Notes under the pieces: model-generated
The model's input: only the letters and a program-made list of their open reading frames with translations
What the model was told of the DNA's origin: nothing
Database searches by the model: none
Translations under genes and position numbers: made by a program
Assembly (NCBI GenBank): GCA_029582265.1
Contig: JAQQFT010000023.1
Span: forward strand, 3,683,071 to 3,747,070
Reading direction: 5' to 3'
Origin: Zoroaster sp. YZ-2022
Lineage: Eukaryota; Echinodermata; Asteroidea; Forcipulatida; Zoroasteridae
DNA length: 64,000 nt
Shown here: piece after piece, positions 20,240 to 33,010 of the stretch
Position numbering within the stretch: position 1 is the first letter of the stretch
Layout of the letters: the number at the start of each line of letters is the position of its first letter

Positions 20240-22113
20240 TTGTTGCTCACGTGGACCGATGATACAAAATTTCAGTAAAAGTCCAATTACTGCGCCTGAA
20301 GATATGATCAACCCGCCCCTTTTCCTCATCAAAGTTTGGGGTTTTGAAAACTTTTAAAATCTAATTAAATTAAACAAAAATTTTTAATAAACACTACAAG
20401 AAAATGTATGGGAAGTATTTTGGGAATGTGTAGACATCTGTTGGTATTTTCTTAGATTTATGGAAAATCTTTTAAGATATCATTTGATAATTTGAAAACA
20501 ATGGTTGCCCTAAATCGTAATATAAAAGCGCCTATGGTGACGTACAGGTCTGATTCGTTCAACTTCAATTTTATTTTAAACCCTGCGGTTACCGCACTAA
20601 TCCCAATGTAATCAATCATCCTGTCACTTGCTTTCGTTGCCCAGACTTTCCGGCAACCTGAGATGTTTATTTTGAGGTCTGGTTGTGGGTATTAGAATGG
20701 CCAGACAAATAGGAATCTCTGGTTTCTCTGTAGAATGTCCACAGCAGTGCGAAAAATGTGCAAAGAAATTGGTTTTGAGGTAACAAATTTTTTTTGAAGG
20801 CGATTGTGGTGGCTGTACCATATAAACTTTATATTTGGCTTGAAATTGTTTTCTTGGGTCTAGAGGGACTCAATAAGTCTGTTTACACCATTTGAGAAGG
20901 GATTGTGTTCCCCTAGATTGTGTTATTAACGCTACTAAATGATTTATATGTTCGTGCGTGTATATTGTCACTCTGCACCACCAGGGTTTTAATGGTCCCA
21001 AAAGATCCATAAGCAGTCATAAACAACCTATGACATCACTGCAACAACAAATTAAAATATCCCATCAATTAATTGTTAATTGTTTTTTATAGGTCACAGC
21101 TTCATTGTTCTGCCACCAAGTAAAGGGTGTCACACAATCAAGCCTTTATTACAGAAGTGACCCAGACTTTGACCCCTGTGCGTAGTGTGACCGTTACTAT
21201 GCCACGTGATTCGGGCAAGCTTTACGGCCGCGCCGGACGTAAACAATGCAACTTCATGCGTGTTTGAATAGGCCTTTATGTAGTTTTCTAAAGAGTTTCG
21301 GTGACATGATTTTCCAGGAGTTTCTTTGCAACAAAAGACCGAAGTACATGTATTTCCGTGTTTTTTTTCAACGTATAGTGGACAATCAAATACGTCAAAA
21401 CAACTGCATTAACTTTGGTTCTAAGGAAGTTAAAAAATGCCTTTCAGAAGCAAAATACAACGTTGGCAACTAACAACACGAGTTGTGTAGATAGGTTCCA
21501 ATCGTTATTAATGCGTTGATCATTGGTTTATATTGCAGGTACCAGACCACGCACCGCTGCAGTATTGTTGGTTTCTAAGAAAAGCGGAAAGAAGCTTGCC
21601 CCGAATCACGTGCAAACTGGCAACAGAGACTCGGCTGACATCCGGTCACGAATAGTCTGGTGCGGGCGCACCCATAAACATGATCTGCGGTATCAGTGTT
21701 ACAGGGTTCAGCGAGCCGATATGTTAATCAGCCGCAAAAGGCTCCAAATAATTGGCTTTAAAATGGGACTACCATGTCATCCATCGCTCATGCGCATATA
21801 AAGCTCAAAGCAAACTTTACGTGAACGCATGAGTACAAGAGATACAGAATCATTTCATAAGGATGCGTGTGGCTCTGAAAAGAGCAACTTTGGTTTACTT
21901 AAATAACCCCTTGTGTATAGGCCTATATTTTAAACAAATTATATATGTTGGCTTGACCTGATTCTGCTATTTGACAACAGATAACGATTTACGACATAGC
22001 TCATCGTCATCAATGTACTGGTAAGAGACAACTTTCCAAAAACATACCATAACATTCAAATATCGTCTAAGATTGAGATTAACTCTATTGTTGGACTTTC
22101 AGCCTATTAAAAT
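20240..22113. other. Upstream region of lectin gene L2
   Basis: This is collinear with 5,815-6,835, including the sequence just before exon 1. It holds a piggyBac-like MITE (listed) and no convincing frame. Any L2 promoter should lie here, but I see no strong core element. Confidence 0.5.
20576..20992. mobile_element. piggyBac-like MITE with TTAA duplication
   Basis: A 409-bp insert opens ACCCTGCGGT and closes ACCACCAGGGTT. TTAA flanks it at 20,576-20,579 and 20,989-20,992. The paralogous locus near 6,387-6,399 lacks the body. CCCTG-type ends with TTAA duplication are the signature of piggyBac-family elements. It has no coding capacity. Confidence 0.7.
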
Positions 22114-22253
22114 ATGGAGAGCACTGCCTAATAATACACCCAAATCAGATGAAGGGGAATACCTTTCCAATCGAGATGAAGGAAACCATCGTAATAAACG
22201 GAAGGTTATTGCCTTGATTTCCATCGCCATTGTCATACTGGGCATTGGTTTCG
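22114..22253 (+). CDS. L2 exon 1: cytoplasmic tail and membrane anchor
   Basis: ATGGAGAGCACTGCC at 22,114 leads, after a one-base shift, into NNTPKSDEGEYLSNRDEGN and the hydrophobic VIALISIAIVILGIGF. It ends in phase 1 at a GTATGT donor (22,254). The phase matches the exon 2 acceptor at 28,118-28,119. Confidence 0.75.
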
Positions 22254-25200
22254 GTATGTATAGGACTGTTTAAACTTTTTTATTTATTTATATTCCCAAA
22301 CCAATATTTCAAATCCAGTTTTATGTTTTTAAGGCATACACCCTTTTTCACTTTACCCTTTCTCGAATTTAACCTAGATGCCCCAGTTTGCGCGTGTTTA
22401 TCTTATGTGTAGGGTTCCTCTTTTAAAGTCAGGTTTCAGTGCACTCCTTATTTTCTTTTTCCCTAAATTGGACCTCGGATGTTTCACTCCAGGTTCTCTA
22501 ATTTAAGTCAAGGAGTTTTTCTGCTTGAAGTCAGGTTTTCTGCTTTACAAGGCATATCGTCACCGCTTTTTCACGCCGAAGGGAGTGAATTGGCATTTTT
22601 TCGACATTCAGAATTACTTTTATTGAAATCTATAATCCCACAAAGTTGCAGGGTTCTAAAAGTCATTAGTTGTGTAATTACACTAATTGGCAACGTGAGC
22701 AAAATAGGTGCTAACTCAAGCAAATTGCGTTTTCACGAGCCAGTGAATTTTGCCACATAGCGTCGAGTTTTTAAGTTACCTGCACTTTCAATGTACCGTG
22801 TCTAAAAGCCTCAAAACGCACAATGATTGATAAATTCAAAAGGCGAAAAAGAACAGATTTCACACTTCCCAAATTTATTACAAACTTGTCAACAACCGGA
22901 CGATTAATCATAACGCAATGAATGAATTAAGACAATAGTCCCTTCGCATAGAACTGCAATATTCTGCCTTTCATGATGGTAACAATCAATTTAAAAAAGT
23001 TAGCAACTTAAAAGTCATAACTTAAATTGATGAAATTCTTGCGTCGAATTGTTGGTGAAAATACCGATTGACATAATTTGCCCTACACCGACGTGTGGAG
23101 AGCACTGTATACTTTCCGTAGTGTCTGGTGAAAAACTTTCGGGCGGGATTCGAACCCACGACCTCCTGCTTAGCTACATGTGACGTCTTAACCTCTCGAA
23201 AGACCGAACTTATTCCGATGACGTTTGGGCCCGGTTAGAATCATGTGAAAACAGTGACGTTACGTACCCTATTTCTGAATTTAACGGCCTGGGAAGCAGG
23301 TTTGTGTTTTAGCAAGGTTTCATTGTCTTAAAGACCTATATTGCACTTTTTATTTCTAAACTGATTCTAGGTGGAACCCACAGGTTTCAATGTGGTTTTA
23401 AATCGGATTCTCGGTTTTAAGTCAGGTTTCGTGTATATATAAAAGTATATATGCTCCATCGTCAACACGCCTGTTTTGTTACATACCTTAAGTAGAGCAT
23501 TCTTTTGTTCTCGTAGTTGGAGGAACAACACATTCTTCAAACAAATTACCATTTGCACTGAAGATTCTTTTTACAAGAGCGGATTTTGTCTCTAGAGTCT
23601 TTCCCCTTGAATAATATACTCCATTTTTGTGACAGATAACAACATATACTAAAATGTGCTTCCTTTTGAGAAAATTGAGATTTTCTAATTCGTGAAAAAC
23701 GTTGCATGGACGTTATTAATGAGTTCACATAACGTCTCAGAACCCTACAATATGTTGACACACACATTTGTGTTCTCGGCGGTCCCACATAGCGCATGCG
23801 TAACGCTATTACATCAGCTAACCAAGATTAAACTCACTCTTTCAAACAACTAATTTTATTCTCCTTGGCAAAGTCAATGCCGTTCTAGCCAACTTATCAG
23901 CAAATTAGGAGATTTAGATATTAATTTATTTCGATGACATAGTTTACTTCTCATTTCACTTTGACTTTTGAGAACCGATGACATCCACGATACTTTCTTC
24001 AAGGTCACAATTTATTGCTTTATCAAATTGTAGCCAATTTACATTTTACAAATTTCTCGGTCGGCGTAACTCTCTCTCTTTAAACAAAGTACTGTGTATC
24101 TTACAAATCCAAGCTTTCACATCGACAATTTTACTCTAGCTTAATGATAAAGTAATATAATTTACATTATTTATCAGAAACCTCTACAAAAATTAGTTAC
24201 GTTAATTTCACTTTGGATCATAACCCCAATTTCTTTTCAAGGCGAATGTAATCGTTATTAAACCCACTCTGTCTGTAGTCACAAATATAACCATATTTTG
24301 ATAATGTTTCCATAGATCATTTAGCAACAAATTTAAGTTTCAGTTTCATCATGTTTTCTTTCCACAAACATTTTTAAATTTTTAAAACATTTTAAAAATA
24401 GAGACAAACATTTTTGTCTCTGTTTTTAATGTTGACCTATTTTATGTCAAATTTAACAAATTTATTAATGACATGTTGTGCCGTTCGTCAGGTTTTAACA
24501 AATCAAAAACCGTTTCTCGTTGATTTTCCAGTTTCATCCAATGATTTAAAACTTAAATAACTGTTTTGCGCTTCAGAGGTAATTCATTAAAAAATCTGCT
24601 CTTTTCAAACCCTTAATTAGTTTTAAATTGTTTTACACCCACCTGTTTTTTTAATATTTAGACTTACGCTTTCTTCCATCAACGTAGTATTTATCATCAG
24701 ATTACTATTCATTTGCTCTTATTATAAAACTTGTCTCCCAATGTCCTTCCTTTTCAACCGTTATACATATTCCCCATCCACATGTGTTGTTTCCAGGCTT
24801 TTTATCCTCCTATTTGGGTAAGTTGTATTCAATAGTTATAAGGCCCCTATTAGTCACTTCTCTTCCACTGCTCGTTATCCTCCTTGTATAAGCTTTTTAC
24901 ACCACCTCTCACTCCAAAGTTTGCTAGCGTCCTTCTCGTAATTTGTGTGATTGCCCTTCTCTGTGCGCTCACCACGGCACGTTTCCTGGTCAAGGTTCCA
25001 TCTGTTTGTTAGCATGATAATCAGCCCTTTTTTCACGTTTGTTTCCCATGTCTTACTCCCCTGTCTATAACTGCACCCTAATTCTTTCTATCAATTATTT
25101 TATCTTCATTATCGTGTATTTTAACATTAATCACATCTCATCTACATAATGGTTCTCACGGTTCAATGTACAAAAATAGCCAAATTTTCTTTTATTAGGT

Positions 25201-28200
25201 GTTCGGCATGTACCCGAAAGCACTCCAGTATGTGTGTTTGTTCGTTCGTTTCCTGTTTTCTCTCTTCCTACTCCTTCTTCTCCAGATCGATCTGTCTACA
25301 AAAAGCATACATACTTGTAAACTTCAACATGAACTTGAAACTTGTCATATACTTAGAACATAACACGTAGAATGAAACTAGAGTTGTGACGTCATGGCTG
25401 AGGTCATCAGATATTAAATTACGATAAATCAAAAGTTTAATATTTAAAAAATCATATCTCAACAACCACAAGAGGTAAATTCAAATTGTTGTACCATTCT
25501 ACAGATGTCGTTAATTATCAAAAAAAAAATATTTCCAAAAAAGGTGATCCTAATTTGACCTTTACTTCCTGTCCCAAACCGGAAGTCAAAGTTTAATATT
25601 TAAAAAAAATCAAGTATCTGAACAACCACAAGGAGGTAAATTCACAATTTTTGTACCATTACTGTACAGATTCGTTAATTGTCAAAAAATATTTACTAAA
25701 AGTATGACCCTAATTTGACCCTTACTTTCCTGTCCAAACTGGAAGTCAAAGTTTAATATTTAAAAAATCATATCTCAACAACGACAAGAAGGTAAAATTC
25801 ACAGATTTTGCACCATTGTACAGATTGTTAATTGTCAAAGTTATTTACAAACAAACATGACCCTCAATTCTGACCTCTTTACTCTCCTGTCCAAAACTGA
25901 AGTCAAAGTTTAACATATTAAAAATAATTTCTAAATTCAGTATTGTATTGTATTCAAATAAACTTTCGCACTTGAGAACTTCAAATAGACGTTCAACATT
26001 TTCATTTTCTCCAACACTTCGAATTGATGACGTCATCATTTTTCAACTTCAACCAGACACAATCTAGTTTTGTTGCTAGACAAAAAACTTATATCTAGTT
26101 TTTATTATTATTTTTTGGGATTTATTATTATGTTTTGGGATTTAGTAGTTTAATCCCTTTCTTTTCTTTTTTCAATATGTCTTGGCTTCAACAAAGTATT
26201 ATGTTCATACGTTATTATATATACAACATACTACTTCGTTTTGTCTCCATCTTTGTATTGTCCTCAGGAGCGCCGCTAACGAACGCATGGAAGCCAATTT
26301 GCCGACCTGACATCACGTAAAGCCAGGATTTCAGAATTGAGGGGTCGGGCAAATATTTTTTGTGGGAGTGGTACCGACGACAACACTAATATGCGACGCC
26401 AGTAACAAATTTACTTTTGTTTTCCCCAAAAAATGGAACCACTGCAGCTCTTTCGTAAAAATGATACAATGTATTATGCAAAGTAAAAACAACTGATAAC
26501 AAACAACCTTCGATCGGCAGCAAATCTTTCAGTGCTTCCAGAAACACGATTTGTTTTTGGTAGTCAACGAGCAAACCCATAGCTCGGTTTTGTCGACCTG
26601 AAAATTTGTTCTGGAACAGCCCTTATTCTAGTAACCGTTGATGCTTCATTTTGCCGACTGAGCAAAAAATCACATTTGGTAGGTGTGACACACCCCGCTC
26701 GCCACATGGCCCTGATCGTCCTATAAATATAGCCTGATGTTACATCTTATTTTCAGTCTCTAATGTTCATTCACATCACTTACTTATATTATGCTTATTA
26801 TATACTTCACCCTTCATCAACTGTATGTGGCTTTCGCGTATCATTCATCAGATAGCTCTTTTTGTGGTACTGGGTATTCGTTTGCAAAGATGAACGCGGT
26901 ATTTTTAAACTTCGATTGTGTTTTTATAGCTGTAGTAGTGGCAACCGTATCCAAAGGATCTTCCAGCCGCCCGACTTCGTACCCCGAAGACCACCACAAT
27001 CAGACTACCACAATAGTAAATTCACAGATTTTGCACCATTGTGCGAAATTGTTAATTGTCAAAAGTATTTACAAAATTATGACCCTAATTTGACCTTACT
27101 TCCTGTCCAAACCGGAAGTCAAAGTTTATATTAAAATAATTTCTAAATTCAGCATTATATTGTATTCAAATAAACTTCTCGCGAGAACTTCAACAGACGT
27201 TAACATTTTACTTTCTCCAACACTGAATTGATGACGTCATTATTTTAACTTCAACTGAACACCTAGTTTTTGTTGTGACAAAACTTATATCTAATTTTAT
27301 CATTATTTTGTTAAAATACAAAGCCTTGTCTAAACATTAATCCACGTTTTTACGTTTTGGGATTTAGTAGTTTAATCCCTTTCTTTTTTTTTTCAATATG
27401 TCTTGGTTTAACAAAGTATTATGTTCTACGTTATTATATACAAATACTTATTTTGTTCATCTTGTATTGTCCTCAGGAGCGTAACGAACGCATGGAAGCC
27501 AATTTGCCGACTGACATCAGTCGCGTAGACAGGATTTCAGAATTGAGGGGAGGGCAATATTTGTTGGGTAAATTACCGACACAACACTAATATGACCAGA
27601 CAAATTTACTTTGTTTTTCCCCAAAAAATGGGGGAAACTGCAGCTCTTTCGTAAAATACAATGTATTACAAAGTAAAAACAACTGATAACAAACAACTCG
27701 ATCGGCAAATATTCAGTGCTTAGAAACACGATACATTTGCAGTCAGCAAACCCATAGCTCTAGGTTTGTCGACTGAAAATTTATTCTGGAACAACCCTTG
27801 TTCTAGTACCGTTGATGCTTCATTTTGCCGACTGAGGCTCTAATGGCGACTGAGAAAAATATATTTGGGGGGTGTGACACACCCCCCGCTCGCTACGGCC
27901 CTGATCGTCCTATAAATATAGCCTGATGTTACATCTTATTTTCAGTATCTAATGTTCATTCACATCACTTACTTATATCATGCTTATTATATACTTCACC
28001 CTTCATCAACTGTATGTGGCTTTCATGTATCATTCATCAGATAGCTCTTTTTTGTGGTACTCGGGTATTCGTTTGTAAAGATGAACGCGGTATTAAACTT
28101 CGATTGTGTTTTTTTTTAGCTGTAGTAGTGGCAACCGTAACCAAAGGATCTTCCAGCCGCCCGCCTTCGTGCCCCGAAGACTATCTCACATGGGAGAGTG

Positions 28201-29451
28201 ACTATAAACTATACAAAGAACCATTACTGTGGGTAGCTGCCGAAGGACGCTGTGTGAGTTATTGAACAAAATATCACATTTGAAATTACACTAACACTCA
28301 AGATTTTAAAGGAAATTACAACATCAGTAATGATAGCAAAATTAGCCCTATATACCCGTATTAAAATATACATTACACAACCACAGCAAAATTAATGTGC
28401 ATATTTTTCTGAGTTTCCTTTGAAATGTGAGCGTTTCAAGATGATTGTATGGTACCTACATCAACTTCACCTCATCAAGTACATCAACTGCTTTCACACA
28501 CAAATCCTACGGAATCCAGGCGAGTAGCCCAGAGGGGTCGAAGGGTCGGTAGCCCCTCCTTTACCGTAGAAAGTGGGGGGGGGTCTGTTCTGTGACCTTA
28601 TCACAATATTTTCTGGGCTAACACTTCCGAAGGTTAATTATTTTAACCCTATCAAGCCTGGGGGAGGAGATGAGGTCTCCTATGATATTTTTTTTAATAT
28701 CCCCAGAAAGCTTTACCGGTCACGCTTAATTTTCCTGACTTTCCTAACTATTCTTTAGGATCCCTTTCATGGCAACAATTTATTTTGAACAGGTGTAATT
28801 GAATTTGCACTTTTTAGTGGTTGCCAATTGCCTGATATTCCAGTCTATTGATTTTATTTTGCACTTGGTATATCTATACGAATATCATCTGCCTTTTGTT
28901 TTTCGAGCTTTCGGATGGAAGGTTCAATAGACTGTATGAATTCTTCCACGGGGAAATTTTTGGGCGGTGGCAAAATTCATTCCCAAGGCTAAGAGACATT
29001 GGTTTCCGTGTGAGAAAGTTGGCCCATGTAAATTAACAGGTTGCAAGTAGTTTGTGTTTACGCTACAAGCTTGATTGCTGTGCATTCCCATGTTTTTTTG
29101 TTTAGACATGTTTCCATTATTTTTGCATGTACAGACAAGACGGGGCCCACTTGGCATCAATACATTCGCCAGGAAAGTAACCTGACCGTGCTGTCTCAAA
29201 AGGCGCCAGCATTAAGAAGACATGGATTGGCTTCAACGATAGAACAGTGAAGGCAACTTCGTGTGGACGGACGTCACCAGTAGATTACACCAACTGGTAC
29301 TCGGGAACAACGACAGCGACGGGAAGACTGTACCGAGATCTACTACTACGATGGTGTGTTATATGGAACCTGGAATGATGAGGACTGCAACCAAACAACT
29401 AAACGCCAATTCATCTGTAAGATGCCAATCCTAAGATTCCCAATCCGCTGA
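22114..29451 (+). CDS. Type II membrane C-type lectin receptor gene L2
   Basis: This is the best-preserved gene of the array. Exons are at 22,114-22,253, 28,120-28,253 and 29,135-29,451, with a partial duplicate of exon 2 at 26,930. The predicted product has a cytoplasmic tail of about 30 residues with acidic and basic clusters, a hydrophobic anchor, a Ser/Arg stalk, and one C-type lectin domain holding the CPEDY start, a W...A...C helix, DCTEI, WNDEDC and FICK blocks. The membrane topology and fold are visible. A receptor or recognition role is inferred from the family. Intron 1 is 5.9 kb and enlarged by satellite and exon duplication. A hAT-like MITE sits 18 bp past the stop codon. Indels break the frame in exons 1 and 3. 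Confidence 0.7.
23095..23225 (-). repeat. tRNA-like SINE segment
   Basis: GGGATTCGAACCCACGACCTC at 23,148-23,168 is the complement of a tRNA T-arm/B-box (GGTTCGAATCC type), with an anticodon-arm-like stretch next to it. I could not fold a complete cloverleaf, so I call it a tRNA-derived repeat and not a tRNA gene. Confidence 0.4.
25440..25920. repeat. ~155-bp satellite, three units plus a partial
   Basis: Three consecutive units share TCAACAACCACAAG, GGTAAATTCA, GTTAATTGTCAAA and GGAAGTCAAAGTTTAA, starting near 25,440, 25,600 and 25,765. A partial fourth unit lies at 27,013-27,130, at the second copy of a local duplication. It is absent from the L1 intron. Confidence 0.75.
26930..26991 (+). 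pseudogene. Truncated duplicate of lectin exon 2
   Basis: An AG acceptor at 26,928-26,929 is followed by AVVVATVSKGSSSRPTSYPED. This matches exon 2 at 28,120 but the cysteine of CPED is a tyrosine. After the next His codons the sequence joins satellite DNA, and the rest of the exon and its donor are missing. It cannot encode the first half of the lectin fold. Confidence 0.75.
28120..28253 (+). CDS. L2 exon 2: stalk and N-terminal half of lectin domain
   Basis: TTTTTTTTAG precedes the exon. The frame, joined in phase 1, gives AVVVATVTKGSSSRPPSCPE followed by a YLTWES block, a KEPLLWVAAEGRC helix and a GTGAGT donor at 28,254. CPEDY and W..A...C are the usual first-half landmarks of a C-type lectin domain. 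The exon is free of frame breaks. Confidence 0.8.
28254..29134 (+). other. L2 intron 2
   Basis: A non-coding segment collinear with 10,921-11,777 in L1. The part at 28,832-29,040 is the stretch that reappears inside the Penelope-like element at 48,468-48,710. Confidence 0.65.
29135..29451 (+). CDS. L2 exon 3: C-terminal half of lectin domain
   Basis: An ACAG acceptor at 29,131-29,134 precedes a DGAHLASIH-type start. After frame changes come TWIGFNDR, SEGNFVWTD, SPVDYTNW, EDCTEI, WNDEDCNQTT and RQFICKMPILRFPIR, then TGA at 29,449. All expected second-half landmarks, including both cysteines and the WND triplet, are present. The EPN or QPD sugar-specificity triplet is replaced by GSP, so calcium-dependent binding of classical sugars is uncertain. 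Confidence 0.8.
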
Positions 29452-29461
29452 GGTCAACGAA

Positions 29462-30383
29462 CCATGGGTCAGTGGCGCACCCTAAGGGGGCTTTGGGACT
29501 GAGCCCCAAGGGCCCGCTGATGTTTTATTTTTTTTAAAGAAGGAGCCAGGAAAGAGAGCAAAATCTGAGCCCAAGTCTTGTCTACAGAGGAGTTCGGCAA
29601 GGAGTATAGGGCAGTGGTACAAAGGGATGGGGACTCAGGAGACTCAAGCTCCCTCCAAAAGTTTTCCATTTATTCCACTCACTATTATATTTTACGGCGT
29701 TGCGTATGCATGTGCATGTAAGCTTGAAGGGCCACCAGTATATAAACAAGCATTTTACCATTCTCCCCTGCCATGGTGCACCTTGATCAGGGACAGCTTT
29801 TCTTAATTTTATTTTCATTTTCTGTTGTCCGTTTCTCTTTTGTTGAGGTCGTTGACTGTCGATGAGGTTACTCGTAAAATTTAAACACGCCCGCATTATA
29901 ATCAACTCCTTTCCAGTTTGTACAATGGCCCAGGATTGGGTTTAATTTACAAACATTATGTGACACCTTTTAGCAAACACCGATTGGATAATATTGGGAT
30001 TTGGTTTTGCCGCCAAATTGTTTTTGAAAAAAATTTTAGGTCCGCCCGAATGATCACAAACTTTACGTCCACGCAATGAAAGTATTTAATATAGAAATCT
30101 TGCAGACGAAACAAGCTTCAAGTTCTTTACATCACGAGGAGGAAATTATATGGAAGGTAAAACCCTACGAGTCCGAATCATGCCATAATGTCTTCTTTTT
30201 ATGACTAGAAACCACCAGGAAAACATTTAACATGTGCCGTAGGTTCACGAGCACGACCAGGGACATGGCTGCAGCCGCGCCAGCGATGGTTTGGGTCAGC
30301 CATGTCTCTCCCCCATATTGGATTTCAAAAAATATTTGAGCCTTCCACCCCAATCAAATCCTGGGTGCGCCACTGCCATAGGT
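29462..30383. mobile_element. hAT-like MITE, 906 bp, with 8-bp target duplication
   Basis: The body at 29,470-30,375 has inverted ends CAGTGGCGCACCC / GGGTGCGCCACTG. It is flanked by CCATGGGT (29,462-29,469) and CCATAGGT (30,376-30,383), an 8-bp duplication with one mismatch. The paralogous site in L1 reads CCATAGGT once (about 12,093-12,100). CAGTGGCG-type ends and 8-bp duplications are hallmarks of hAT transposons. No transposase is evident. Confidence 0.85.
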
Positions 30384-32046
30384 GATGGTGTGGGTGGGTG
30401 GGTGGGTGGGTTTTGTTTTTCCCACTTGTTCATCAAAATAGTTATGTTGGAAATTTAGATGTTGTCTGTGATGTTGTCGGCACATTAACCAACAAATACC
30501 CCCCCCGCCATGGAAATCCCCCACACACGCCACTGGTTCGATCTTCCCTCGAATACCTTTTTTTAATACCATTCTGTGATAGAGGCTCATGGCTACTTTA
30601 AATCTGTATAACTCTTTACATTCCCAACACAAAAACACGTAAACTTTGTTCTCTGCTGGTTATGGAATTTGACCAATCACAGTCTAAGCTTAAACGACGT
30701 TGACCATGATAGATCTGGTTGTGACCCTGTGATTGGTCAAATTGATTAAATACACGCACATTGGTCTGGCTGCGTAACCCCTCATTAGGTAAATTTATTG
30801 TTAATACACGTGCATTTATCTAGTTGACCCTGTGATTTGGTAAATTGGTCCATGCCCTATCCCTATTGAGTACACAAACAAAAACCCGATGAGCAAAGTG
30901 AGTCACTGTAGGCTATCGACGGATGAGGTACTTGGATCGCCTGATTTGGACACAATGAATGATAAATTGAGATCAGCTTCACGGCCTTCAATACGCGCTC
31001 AGGCATCTCAAGTACATTAACTGTGGGATTTCAATCACCTTATGTACCTGACATGTGGCAATTTTACAGTGTAATTGTAGTTGGACTGCGCTGTGGTTGC
31101 AGGTTTTGTTTGTCTTATAAAAGCGATGAATAAATACAAAAGCGAAATACAAACATTTTTACGTATGGAATGAATATAGACCATGTGACTTGTTTACACT
31201 TTGCGTGACCTTTAGAGTACCAGGGTGACTTCCCGCCGGGTAAAAGTGTGTGTATTTGTATGCAGAGTTTGTACATGTTGTCTCCACTAACATCAAGACA
31301 ATATTCTGCGTTAATGATGGTAACAATCAATTTAAAAAGGTAGCAACTTAAAAGTATCACCCACCTATCCTCTTCGTGCCCATTGACACATAATAAGGCC
31401 CTGATGCACTCTTTCCACCTCCCTGTTCCGCCACCGTCCTCGCCGCACCCCAACCTCTCCATTCATGTTTGTCCCTTTCTTTTTCTACAGTCCTTCTCCA
31501 GGTTGTCAGTTTGGCCTTCCTACACGTCGTTTTCCTTCAGGTTGTCAGGTCAGAGATATTATGTTGCGCAAATCCTGTCGTTATCCATCCTTAAAATGTG
31601 TCCAATCAATGTCCATCTTCTCATTGTAACTGTCTCACTCATTTTTGTTATGCCGGTTATTTGATGTAGCTCAACATTGGATATCCTTGTGGCCATATCT
31701 TATTCGCAAAATCTTTTCTTGAAACATATAATATTTACAGCTTTTGTTTTGATGTGTAAATAAATTGATTAATCTTGACGTGCATGGTTTATTCATTGTA
31801 CTGATGTCAAATCACCTAAGTATAATGTGACAATTATTGTTTTAAAACACATAGAGCACAAGGAGGTCTGCAATAAAGTAATGGTACTGTTGCGTTACAT
31901 ATGAACATCATTACATTCCTCCCACCTTTGAATAACAGCTAAAAGTTTTCTTTGTAAAAAACACACAGATCTTAATACTGAGTCCAAGAATATTATTTGT
32001 TTGTTTGTTGTCCAAATGTTCATTTGTGAAATGATGCTCAGAGAAG
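30384..32046. other. Lectin unit C downstream non-coding DNA
   Basis: This is collinear with units A and B. It includes a GGGTGGGTGGGT run at about 30,390-30,412. No coding region is conserved between the three copies. Confidence 0.6.
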
Positions 32047-33010
32047 TTAATGGTGACAGTGACTGTATTGTTTTTTTTTGAGCTATGAAGAATGAAAGCA
32101 TACTCATCTTCGTCTGTATCAGTGTCGTCCAGGAGAATCAGCCTGTACTGCATGTATGTTGATTTTTTGCCCTTTGGCTCTACATACATTTGCAAGTGAT
32201 TGTTTTTTTTGCAAAGTCACAAGTTTTTCCATACGCTGGGCACGCAAACATGGGGAAAACTTCCACCACATTTTTCCGGGTATGCCTTTGCCGTAGCTCC
32301 ATTGTGGTATTTCGACGGCTTATGTGACGGCTTATTGACAGGTGTGTGTGGACGCCTACGAGGTTTGGCGAACTGCGCTGACTGATTACTACTGCATTAC
32401 TACTGTAGCCATATTTGAACCTCAAAGAAGTAGTTGTTTGATCAGCATCACAGTTTGTCAGTGTTAGTTCAGGATCCCGAAGCATGTTGTTGGTGCTATT
32501 ATGACAAATACCAAGTATGATACGGTCTCGATCAGGCTATCTTTATTCACCAAATCCACATGTATCAGCGAGCGTTTTTAATGCTGTTACAAACGCACCT
32601 ATTGTCTCCTACTGTTAAATATGTAGCGTTCATACGTTCATATGTTCTTTTTGCCTTTGCAAAATGAGGCCTATTTATCAATGACAATGTCATACCTCTT
32701 ATCGTCGCCATCATTTGCCCATATGAATGTATGTATCGGCAGCATGCTGGCTGATGACAGACAATAACGTTGCTATTCTAGTGGCATCACCCTTCTCATG
32801 GACTCCTGTGGCGATTTCGAAGTTCTGAAATCGTTGGTGAAACTTTGTCCAAGTCAGGTACAGATTGCGATCGTTTAGATCAAGCGGCGGTTGTTTGTTT
32901 CTTCACACTGTATAGTGCTGTATTATTTCCACTGAGAACACCGGCAACTTGAGGGAGGGCTAAGTGTTTATAGAGGCTGTTTAAGGTATGAAGGAATTGG
33001 CCAAATTCAA
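32047..33010 (-). pseudogene. Ty3/gypsy-like gag remnant, copy C
   Basis: The minus strand carries the same truncated Gag module as copies A and B: LRDPELTLTN near 32,450-32,490, a zinc-knuckle-like CPAYGKTCDF region at 32,190-32,260, an acidic linker (DDTDTDEDEYAF) at 32,095-32,135 and the protease start (TVTVTIN) at 32,047-32,070. Sequence of unrelated character follows, so pol is missing. Frame shifts occur throughout. Confidence 0.7.

Larger units (their letters stand above)
22254..28119 (+). other. L2 intron 1
   Basis: This non-coding DNA is collinear with L1 intron 1. Additions are a 150-160-bp satellite (25,440-25,920), a second copy of the satellite edge (27,010-27,310) and a duplicated exon 2 region (26,130-26,990). 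A tRNA-like SINE end lies at 23,095-23,225. Confidence 0.65.

Noticed and set aside
23140..23225. tRNA gene
   Set aside because: Only a T-arm-like B box and part of an anticodon arm are seen. No full cloverleaf could be drawn, and a paralogous copy is interrupted by another repeat, as expected for a SINE.
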